DNA of 64,000 nt from Hymenolepis diminuta (lineage: Eukaryota; Platyhelminthes; Cestoda; Cyclophyllidea; Hymenolepididae), in NCBI GenBank assembly GCA_900708905.1, contig CAADRB010000044.1, positions 788,463 through 852,462 of the forward strand. The letters run 5' to 3'. The notes under the pieces are model-generated. The model was given only the letters and a program-made list of their open reading frames with translations. It did not search any database and had not been told where the DNA came from. The first letter of the stretch is position 1. Each line of letters opens with the position of its first letter. Both the position numbers and the translations under genes were made by a program. Below are positions 14,301-26,300 of the stretch, one piece after another.

Positions 14301-17300
14301 ACTTTATTATTCTATAAAAAAAGTTCGTAATTATAAATAAATTCATTAATTATTAGGCGTTACAAAATTAATTTAACATCAAACATAATATTAGCTGCGA
14401 TTATTAGCCATTAGCTACCAATCTAGACTGGTAATAATGGTAAGTATTTGCGAACATATTGAAGGTAGAAATGAATATTTAATCTTTGAAAAATTATATT
14501 TAAATAGAGAGGATGAGTAATATAAACCAATTTCTGTTATTATTGAGTTAGAAAAAATGAAATATTTAACGGTGAGAATTTTAATTTTTGTGGTAAGTGA
14601 GATTAGAATCGGGAAATACATATCATTACCGGTCGTAAAGGCAGATAGATAGTAACTCATTGTAATACCGTAATTGTGGAAGCTAATCAAAAGAGGGGTA
14701 CCTGAATGTGAGTTCAGCAGCAAAGAGGCTACAATATTAAGTTTCGTGCCTAAGATACGTGTTGGCAAACCCTTGCCCCCAATGTTATTGAGACTTTTCG
14801 TATTATTTTATTACTACCTCACTATTGATAGGGAATAACAGTACCTAGTCTTTAGTTCGCCAAATTGAAATTGAGTAAAGATTTCGGAATGCACCGAAAT
14901 TATGCTATTAAAACAGTGAATGTCAATTTTCATGGGAAATTTCTAGATTCTGGACAGGGATAAGTCTAGACACACTGACCCCCACCTACCTCCATCTCCA
15001 ATTCAATTTTGTGTGGCAGATTTGCCAAAAATTCATGTAAAGTGAGAACAACAACAACAATGGGAATGTAGATTAAAATAGAACTATTTTTTAATTCAAT
15101 TTCCCAATGTATACCTGATCGGAATGGGCATGTGCGCAATTTTTGCAATAATTTCGAAAGAATTTTCGTAAATATTTACTCTAAATGCAGTTGCCAAGAT
15201 ATTTGACGGATGTATATCTGGGAGATATTGTCTGTTGCTATTTAAAATAACGTTAAATCTGAGATTAAAACTCTAACAGAGATCGATAAAGGCAAGTACC
15301 TATATTTTTAAAGTGTCTGGCTTTGACTTGATTCAAAATTTTTAAGTTTGATAGAGATCGGATCGCAAATCATGTTGTAACTCACCTAAATACCTTATAT
15401 GGACAACCTATTCGGACTTTTAACTTTTAATAATAGTTGAATGGAAGAATATCAACAATTCTCTTTAATCTGATTGCGCACTTGTACACTAATTTAATAT
15501 TAAACTTAAAACGAACTATTTATGAGTCCAGCCCTGGCTAGAATGGACATTAGTTAATCTCAGTTTGAGAAATTCTTTCTGAGTTATGGTCAGAGTTTGT
15601 TAGGCCATAAAGCTCAGCTATTGTTAGTGTTTTAGAATTGGGACATGTCCAGGAAAATATGATTTATTTAAGTCGACATTTTCAAAAAGTAAATACCATG
15701 GGAATTAATTTGACGTTAATTAATCGCGGCTCTAAAAACCGCTACATCTGACACAAACAACACAGTTATATTAAGGAAATGGCAATGGTGAATTGGACAG
15801 CTATAATGAAAATATAAAACATAGCATATCTAAAGCTCTCGTAATCTGTAGCCGATTCCTCAAAATTAATGAGAAAATAATAAGTGCAGATGGTACTGGT
15901 AATCTTCAGTTGGATTGATGAAACGTGATCACTAAAATGCCACTGTGCTGATTAACCCTCTTGTTTTAAGTCATTCATTGATACTCAACCCATCTCACTT
16001 ATTATATAACTAGTTTTGCCATCTCCATCATCAATCGCCTTTCTTTTTAGGACTCTGAGTATGAAAGGGTAGCCAGAGATGGGGTTAAAAGTGATGAATG
16101 TTATCTCTTACCAGATAACTTACTATGACACCGATACTCCAGCAACCAATCGTAATAGTGAGATGCGACCGATTGAATGCGAGTAATAAGACTAGAATGG
16201 CTGATACTGACTTACCATAATTCCCATTCTCAACAGTGAATCGTGATATTAAGTCAATGCCTGCTGATTTACCTTTAAAATAGACATCTTACCTTAATGA
16301 CATTAGAGTCCCCGCTTGTAGGTAAATCGAATAAAGATGGGTAATACAGGATTTCTCTTAATTATTATCAGTATAATATAGAAAAAAATAAAACAGCGCA
16401 ATCACTTTACTTATTTTGGATTAACTTTAGATTAAAGTTCATTCAAGCTATAACTGAACTCATAAATGAATCATTTTAAGTGAAGTTTGCCATCTCATGC
16501 CTATCTCTAGCCAGATCAAAATTATAAGGAAAATATTAAAACGTTTCTGCGAGCGTCGTTAATTCTGGTTGTTTTCTTGTGATAAACTAAAAATTATAGA
16601 TAGTATCTGCAATCACTGATTTTAAATAATTTTCAAATTTGGCTACTCTTAGTAATTGACTTTCCACTGAGATATCAACTTGATAGCTCCAATGCAGCAT
16701 CACTTCTAAAGAAACTTTTACGAGTATGACAGATTATAATACAAATTTTGTGAGGGATAATTAATACTACAGCTTCAAGATAGAAGCTGAAAACCTAAAG
16801 GATTTACATCTAGACCACGGTTTGAATGAGTCAAAACTAAATCGTACTCTTAATTTAAATAATAACTTCCAGACACACCGAAGGGAAATGTATTCAAGCA
16901 CGAATATTTTTCAGATAAAGGTGAGAAAAGCATTTTCTGGTGGTGTTCTCAATTAATTAAACGTTAAATTCAATTGATTATTCAATCATTACGCAAGTTG
17001 ATAAAATACAACATTTGAACTGAACCACTTATTGCTATAATTGTATAAATTTTTGATAAAATAATAAATAAATCATTTTTTACTTTAACAAGAAGAATGA
17101 TTACTAATAAACATCATTTTCAAAGAAAATCATTGGTGAAATTGAGTAAACTGTCATTATTTTGGATAAAAACATATAATTTCTTTACCATTATTAAAAT
17201 CAAAGGCCACCCCGAAATTAATGTGTTTGGCCACGTCTTCTCACACCTTGACTTGCATATTAACAAAGGGTAGTAATGGAACACTTTATATTAACATTGT

Positions 17301-20300
17301 GATATTTAATGCAAATACTTTAACTAAGCCTATGGTTATTGTGATTTAGTTCAAATAAGAAAAAATTAAATCGAACCAAAGAGATGAAAATAGGCTCTGT
17401 GCAAAAATGAATCGATCACACTAGAGGATGAGATCAAAGCACAATCAAACTTGAAATTGCGATACCAAAATTTGCTTGCCCTATTTCCCAAAAATTTCGA
17501 CTTTAAAAACTGCAGATCTTTTGGGCAATTTGTACTTTGAACTGTAGTTTAAATCAGTCAGCTCGATAAACCGTTTAAGTTCATTCATGTGATCCCCTAA
17601 GTGGACTTGAATCTTCACTCAGTGATCACGAAGTTTTAAACATGACCATTTCCTGTATAGAAAAAAAGAAATATAAGATATTTTTACATCTATTAGTCAA
17701 GATATTTATACTGAAAGTAGCAAACACAGAATTACTCTTAGGAGGATCTCATGAATACGTAACTTGGGTTAACCTAACTTAATCTGTTGAGAAAATCACT
17801 TCACTTCACACTTTCTGTGGAGTGTTTGATAAGCACTCCAAAAGGAGGTCGGAGGATCTGTCCAGTTTAGATCTTGGTTAAGAAGACGTTCCTCGGTAGA
17901 TGGTCTGAGTGGCTTTACTGACTTCCAGAATCCAAATGTCTGGATGTCGCACAATGAAATTGGGTTCACTTCAATCATTTAAATAATAAAAGATATCCTT
18001 TATATTGAAGGATGAATCCCTTTTCTCCGAAATATTTTATCTTATACCATCTCTAATCATCACTAAATTTAATTATCTTTATAGTAATGTCTGTAAACTT
18101 TTAACCTTTCCTGTGACCCCATGCACTCTATAGACCAACATCGCGTATCCTCAGCTGACCTATTTCTCATCGATCGGAAAAGGTAAACATACCTCAGACG
18201 ATAGTAGCAGACACCGTTTAATTAACCCCGCTATTAACCAGTCTTGTCTGCACTGACCCTTCCTTTTCCTACAATCATTCCGACCAATTAACCACGCATA
18301 CAACCGTATCCTTATGCGTATCCTCACCCAAAGTCTCGATTATAAATAGCCTCCATCAGACACACGACACGGAACACACCAACGAACCCTAGCTCGTCCA
18401 GCGCCTCTTCCATAGCCCAGTCCTTCTCCAATTCCCTATTTCTCTCTTGAGACTCTGTACTAGACTTTATTCAATATAACCTGGTTAACGCAATCCTTGT
18501 GCTGTTTTCTTTTCATTTACTGTTAGCCAATTACCGCTACAAACTGGTGAACTACTCTTACCACAAATTGGGGACTCTGTCACTACAAACCGGTGACCCT
18601 CAACAATCTGGTGGCCCGCTACAAACTGGTGACCCTGTAAAGGACTGCTACAATAGAGATCATCATATAGTCATTACTGGATACCATCTTAAAACATTTG
18701 AAGTACGCTGACCTATAACCAAGCCGAAGAAGAGGGAAACTGTCTTTTAGTTAGAAAAAGCATTGAATTTTGCAAACTGAATCCTTCATATATTTACAGT
18801 CTTAACGCACTAAGAACGATCAGAAATAACTACCTGGTGATGCTTTGATTTAAGGGTAGTATCGAGCTTAATCTTCTAGAAACCAATTCTGTCAGCATAA
18901 AAGTTAACAGACAAATTTTCCTTTCAGCTTTAAATAATTGTAAAATATTGTCATCGTGTCAGACTCTATGCAGTTTATATGAGAATCCCTCGAATGTACA
19001 AATACAAGAAGCTAGAATTTATAGAGAACAAAACATATTTTATTTAATCTTGCATCTGCAAGTTCAAAAGAAGAGTTGACACGAAACAGTCTCTACATAC
19101 AGTGCACGCATTATTAAAATTTATTGCTCGTTCTCTTCCGAAAGAAATGTTAAGTCTTTAATAAAAGTAAAATTTCGAATAAATATTATTAATGTGTCCA
19201 AAATGTAGATTTAAATTATTATATAACTTGATGTCCGAATTTCAAATACGCACATTTAAAGTGCTATTTCTTAATGTAAGCTTGGATTGAATTTATCTCA
19301 GTAATGCTCAAGCTGTTGAAAATGAATAAATAAAGTAAAAGCAAAGTAAATTTTGCGGTGTTTGGGCCCTCATTGTCGGACCATATGCTGAACTCCATTT
19401 GAGACGCGGCCACCAACCTGGTCTAGTTTGTCTTTCTAATCAGTAGTACAACGTATTACGGTGTGAGTTAGACAAGAAGTGCTATCTTTAGGGTCTTTTG
19501 CGCCTTTTTTCTGTAGTGCTCACTACGTTACATGATTGTGTGGTGTCTTGGGTATCTCTAGATGGAAGGGGTCTGGTGTATAGATATATTATCTTATCTA
19601 TCTACTTCTGTCTCCAAGCAATCTNNNNNNNNNNNNNNNNNNNNNNNNNNNNNNNNNNNNNNNNNNNNNNNNNNNNNNNNNNCTTGCTTCTCAGAGGTTA
19701 TGGACTAATTGGTTTTCCACACTCGTCACTTACTCACTTCTCAGGCTGTGTGAATATCGCTCCCTTGGTCTAAGCAATACTGGACGCTAAAATGCGAATA
19801 CTCTGCCTCTTCTTTGAGTATATAACAGGTTGGTCTTCGTATCACACCTTGGTTGAACTTCAGTTAGCCGTGTTATTTCCAAAATAGCTTAAGTACCATT
19901 AACCAGTTGCTTTTGGCTATCAGATGTGGTAAATGAATAATGTCATGACCAACACCCCAGTTTTATTGTCTTAAGTTGCTCCATACATCGTGGATATGAA
20001 CTTATTTATACGGCTAGTTATACCATGATCTGAAGAGAAATCTGTCTGGCGGTTTGTTGTATGGAAAAATAAACTTCAAAAATAGACGTTAGAGTAAAAT
20101 CCGTTTTCTACTACTCCCAATTTTTGCCGGTTATGTAAAAATAACTATCATTATAACGTTGTAAAAAGAAAAAAAGACAAAATAAAGGATCAGCAATAGA
20201 GAGAATTACAGATAATTATGTTATTTAAGTTAAAACAAAGATTCGCACTTTATTTAAATGTAAGTCAAAGCCGATTCTCAATTTGCAGGTTATAAAATGG

Positions 20301-23300
20301 ACTAAAATTTATCGGATTATTCAGCCAACGCGGCAGGTAACAGGACTTACGTTTAACAATAACGCTGATATTTCTTCTCACAATCCCAAGATTGTTCTTT
20401 GCAACGCAAACATATGTCAGTTGATCGGTGATATCAGTCAGTCTTAGAGTGGCTTGTTGTGGCTGGGGTTCAGTTAGCGCCCTTTCTGCATAATAATGAA
20501 TGGGACTATTTGTTAGAAAGCCAATTTTGTTTGAATCTGGAGGTACAATCGGCGCAGACCCTGCTGTGGCCCACCAGACTAAGGGAAGAGGAAACCCGCT
20601 GGCTTTGCAGGTTAGGTTTGTTCCCTTCCCAGGAGAGACGAATACTTGAGATGGGATTTCTTTAATTGTTGGAGGAAATTCAATACCTATGACAGGAATA
20701 GATAATTAGAGTTATTCACAGATAATTGCCATATCTTCGGTAAAGCTAAAACACAAAGTTCATGCAAGCTGCCATTCTAGTCCATTCACGATAGGAAAAG
20801 CGAAAAATAAAAAAGTGGGAAGATTGGCACGAAACTTACCTAGTGGGAGAAATTGCTCTATTGTTAATAAAACTACTAGTGTGCTGTAATAACTTTCCAT
20901 CATTTGTCTTGTCGATTATGCACTTCGTACGTAGTGTCGATTAAGTGAATCCTCCTGTTAATGGTATTTCCCCCTGGCGTCAATTAACGTCAAAAATAAT
21001 TCTCATATAGTCATATCATCAAGCAGTAGACGGATATTCTTCAGGCATTACCATTTTGTCCGAAATTTCCCTGCTTTTCTATGTCCGCTACATGTTTATA
21101 TATGCAATTATTTATCACATCCTTTATTATTATGGACAAGTTGTGCATTTCGTCTCAACAATAATGATGAATAGTAAAATGATAATATGTAATAATGAAA
21201 CTGTGAACTTGACGTACTCAAACAAATTATCTTATTCGTTTGCCAATAAAGAGATTTAGCAAAGTGCTACAAAGCTTAAAATCATTATATTATATTTCCA
21301 CAATTTAATATTGTCAATCAATATTGTGATTAAGTGTCCTCAGAAGTGTTCTCAGTATATCCAAATCAAAAGGTATTCGAAAAGAGACTTATAAAAATAG
21401 ACGTATCTCGCCATAAGACAAGGCTTTAGGTAAGACTCTCTTATGAGAGAGGGATAAAGCCATTGATTGAGATACTCAAACATTTCTAAAGACCCGTTAC
21501 AGAATATCAATCAGGTGAATGTCCGTTTTGTTTTGCATACATTTCGCTTCCTATTTTTAGAAGGACAAAGAAAGTGTTTATAGGATATCTGAATTCAAAT
21601 ATGAATATGTACTTACCCAAGGTCATTGCGAATGCTTGAGCTTCGACTTATGTCCGCATGTGTCTGATCTAGATTGTTTAGGGGACACGATTCGAGCCAA
21701 GCAGTAATTCTTAAGCTAATATGTATTATACTTTTTGTATAGGCGGATAAATAATAAAAAAATTAACAACTTCGAGAAAGTTAGAAAGATTTGATTCACA
21801 AATTTTTTCCTTACATCACAACTCAGAAGAATATGTGCTGTTATTCTTTGACAGATTTCTCTAAATGTCTTTTCAAGCGGTTAACATAGGAACTTAATAT
21901 CGATATTGCAGATGAAATTCCGATATGCCGGATTTTATCAACCCTATCTTTGATTAGAAAAATGCAAAATTTGGTCCTTGAAATCGCTGCTGATAGTTAT
22001 ATTTGTAGAGCAGTGATCTCACTATGGAGGAAATGCAAACATCCTTAAACAATTGCAAAATATAATTGCCTTTTAAATTATTAGAGAATTTGTTGGTATC
22101 ACATTTTTTGAGTAATATCATTAGTTTGGAGTAAGTGGAGCTGCAGCATGTACCTAACATGAGTGAATCTAGTTTTGGCCGGACAGACTTATTCTGCAAC
22201 TTGTTTTCAAGTCACTTCTGAGTATCAGCTGCATACATATGTAATCAAAAGAAGCAGGCCGCATTTGGATGCAAACACGAATCTATATATGTATATATAC
22301 ACAAATACATGTATAATTTGGCAAAGAGATATAAAATGACAGAAGCTGGATTACCAGGAGTCCCTTTTCAAGTTCCTGTTTGCGAAAATGAGTGATGTCA
22401 CGAAAGCAAATAATTGCAAATGAAATCTGTCAGAAAGATGTTTTGTAAGCAAGCACATGCAGTTAAGAGGCAAAAGGCTGAAAGCGATTTGGGCTAAAGA
22501 TTCATCTAAACGGTCATAAGCACTTGCCCTGTTCTTCTAAGTAATGACAGAGCAGCGTAAGGTTCTCTATAAAAAGCAAATTAGTTAAAATAATGTAAGG
22601 TTAATGGAAGTTGCACGATTTTCCAACGAGTATTGTTCCGCGAAAAAGGATGGTTATCTCGGATAACTGTCAGTAGTTAAATATTGGCCAAAATAATAAT
22701 AGAGGTGAAATGTGAACCTTTTGACAGTTCGTATGTTTACTATGATAACAGCGTTGCCTTTTCAATGTTATATTCCCTTTTGGCATAAAAATACACATAT
22801 ATGCCTTGGAAATAACATCTTAGAAATAAAACATTTGTTAAGAGCTTGTCGACACTTGTTTGAACAACTTTCTTACACGAGAAATTTCATTATAAGATTT
22901 CAGTTTTTGGTTTGATTTGAAGGATTGACAAGCTATTCAACTGCCTTCTCCTTTAAACAGATTCTTACACGTATTTTACATTTCATCTTTCTGACTTGAT
23001 ACATAAAATTTTCCTATCTGTTGTCTAATATCTTGGCTTTGAAAATTTACTGACGATATTGACCCATTTTTAGAACCGTCTTCCGAAAAATATAAAAATA
23101 TTTCTGATCTGGAGGGAAGAATTTAACAAATTGGTAGAAAGTATGCAAACTTAGTGGCATTCATTTATTATATGAAATAGACGACATGTTAAAAGTTGTT
23201 AGTTGATGCACTGGACTCAGAATGTTTTATAACTAATAACGATATGTATTAATGGTCTAATTAAGTTTATTGATTTCAACTACTTAAATGAGAAATAAAA

Positions 23301-26300
23301 TTTCCAATGCCTATCAAGCAAGGATTTTCCAGCTCGCTTATTTCATCCACTTTCTGCAGGACTAGCACGATTATGTATCACTTTCAAACAAACTTCGATT
23401 GACATTGATGAGTAGCACTGCATGAATGATTGAACTTTTTCAACACTTTTCAAGGTCCAAATTTGACGGCTTCAGGTTTCACCTTGAGTTTTGTCTGTTA
23501 TTTAATGAAAAAATAAAACAAATTAACATGTTGAAAGCTAACTACTACTTCTTAATCAAAGGATTATTTCAATAAAATATAATATTTTAGGTTGATAAGT
23601 AGTCTCCGCGGATTTGCGAGTGAATGACACGAAAGGCACTTGTCGAAAAATCTCTATATACCTACCACAAAATAGACATCGAGAATCCAAAGAAACAAGA
23701 CAATTTAAATTTCAAATAAAATTTCTAGTTAAAAATGGTTACAATAAAACAAAGGATCTGATCGACAAGTACGGCAAGGTTGATTTGTTTAAAATGTGCT
23801 ATCTGAAAGAAAATCCGTACAGTTTTTTAATAAGCAGTTATTCAAAAATGTATCTTAATAATGTCGAATTTAAACAATTATTAATGTATACAATTTGTTT
23901 GACATGTATTCCTTTCACCAAGTGTAGTTTATTGTACTTATCTGGCAATATTTTTGATATTAATAACAAATTAAGAATGGAACTTTAGCACGGACAACAT
24001 TCAGGTCTACGATAAGTGAACAACAAGGTGTCTAATATAAATATCCCATCTCAAACATTGAGACAACTTACGTCGTACGTTGAGATGGCCAGCATTACTA
24101 ATTGTAGTTCCAACTATATTCCTGGCCATGCACTCGTAAACACCCGAGTCTTCTTCCAGCAAAGATTCAATAACCAGTGATCCACTTCCTGAGGATTAAA
24201 ATAATTAACAAAGTATTAAAAACTAATTATAGGCAAAAATGCACTCTATATGGCTTGATAAAACCTGGACTTCCGTCCTTCAATTAAGACGAACGGGAAA
24301 ATACTTTAATTTCTCCAGTCAGTCCTAATATACATTCCAGATATCCGTATAAATAATATTCCTGCTTATCTAAGAACATAATTATGGAGGACTCATTTAT
24401 AATTAACTATTTATAAAATAATCGCATTTATAGTTAATCTTCAGTAATTTAACTTAATTTAATATGACCTAGTATTAAATGAACATTTGAATATATCTAC
24501 AAACCGATAACAGATGAAACATGTTTTAATCTATTCCGATAATCCTATTGGGTAAAAATAACTATAGTATTTTGTTTTATTCTTATCTGAAATATCTACT
24601 TAAATTGGTTTATTGTCAAAACTTAATCTGAACTTTCTGTGCAGAAAAAGGAGCATCTAAAAAGATGCAGATTATAAAGTTCCTTACGAGGATGCCGTTT
24701 CAATAAGAATTTCGAAAGCTAGGCTACAGGAAATGGTAAGAAAATATGTTAAGAGCAAGAAATATGATGACGATCAAATACTGGCAGTGGTAATTTAGCC
24801 TTAAAATGGGAGAGAGTTTGTAAATACTGAAGTAATGATATTATGGAAGTACGTTATGATGCACTCATCGATCCTAACTATCCAAACTATGAATCTGGTT
24901 CATCTTACCGATTAATCTATATCTCGAGTCGGAGTGATCAATAGGAAAGAAATTATCTTTTATCCAAACTACTGAAGCCGATGGAGTGGCTGAAACCTCG
25001 CACTGGAGGTGAGTAGAATCTCCAACCTGACCGATTGTCGTCGTTGGATTTTCAGTTATCTTTGGCAGGCCTTTTGGAGGAGCTGAAATAAAAGGCAAGA
25101 CATTTTGATAAATGATGAAATATGATATAAATTAATAAAATGCTGAAATTAACCTTTAAATTAAAACTCAAGCAACTTATTACGTAGGTTATCAGAAAGA
25201 GTAGAAATAGCAGTTTTTGTGCTGTAAGCCGCGAAATGGATCATGGCAAAGAGACACCCACATGGAAGACTGTTCCTTATAAACTTGGGGTAATGGCGGA
25301 TCAGTTATCTATTTGAACGATTCTCCTACACAATCACTTCAATTGTATGACTTGACCGAACAAACTTCGCATGCATCAAACTCAGATCAGGAGTTTTTGC
25401 TATCCTAAATTGAGTGTGTAAAGGATATCCAATTATTTTCGTTTAACTTCTTCAAACTATTTCAGAATTCTTTCATTGCTCAACAGTAAATATCTTATTA
25501 TTACCCAGATATTAAGTCAGTAGTGATAAAACTTTAAGAGGCCGTTAATTACTCAATATTTGGTACTTGGATTCTGAACTTTTGACAAACTTTTATAACA
25601 GACATGCTTAGTTCCCTACGAATAATCTACCAAAGGACCTTAGCCACCCAAATGTTTTAAACCTGGTACTACGCAGGAGAGACATTTTGTAAAGATGCAG
25701 AAACCTTGAATTGAATGAGGATAATGCCGGAGAGATGAGCTAAAATGAAGAGTTGAATACTCCTCTAGAAAATATTTCATTAAATGCGGCTTTTACTAGG
25801 TTTTTGAAAGATTTCATCATTTACTAAATTAGCATATTTATTTTGTTATATTTTTTTTCACTTTTATCCATACGGTGTCTGAGCGACATAATTTGAACCC
25901 TAATTTGATGGTAACTGAAGATAGGGAATTAATTATACTCCCTTAATCATATTAGTAGAAAGAGCCAATCACGATGATATTAAAATTAATCATTTGACAA
26001 CCAGTTCTCTGAAAAAAATATATGTATATATAAAGTCGCTCATTTGACAGAAAATGAGAGAAGTCGTCAACAGTTTGACAATGTTATCGATATCTCTTAA
26101 TTGATTGGCAGCAATTACGGGGCATTTCACGAAAATCACCATTCTCTATGGCGTATTTATTTCTGCTTTTGCGTGCCTGCCGAACTTATAGCTACTACTG
26201 CTGCTATTTCCATCTATCGATGAATGAGAATTGACACCCACTGAAGAGTTAATTTCCATTTAAGGAACGAAAAAGGCAAATATGGTTTGTGCTTTTTCCG

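Larger units (their letters stand above)
12781..20350 (-). other. Receptor intron between Ig3 and FN3-1
   Basis: A 7,570-base phase-1 intron, the longest in the gene. It holds the LTR-like remnant at 18092-18645, the assembly gap at 19625-19682, and two GC-richer patches (about 13130-13510 and 19350-19850) that look unlike the surrounding AT-rich sequence. No nested gene could be supported. Confidence 0.8.

Noticed and set aside
18499..18711. 70-codon open frame with repeated TGDP motifs
   Set aside because: The repeats are explained by the tandem primer-binding-site-like units after the LTR; it starts inside the LTR end and has no protein similarity.
20459..20665. Plus-strand open frame over the Ig3 exon
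   Set aside because: Antisense shadow of the real minus-strand Ig3 exon.
23614..23988. 124-codon plus-strand open frame in the Ig2/Ig3 intron
   Set aside because: Lys/Asn/Ile/Tyr-rich composition as expected from random AT-rich DNA; no domain, no splice context, no recognised homologue.
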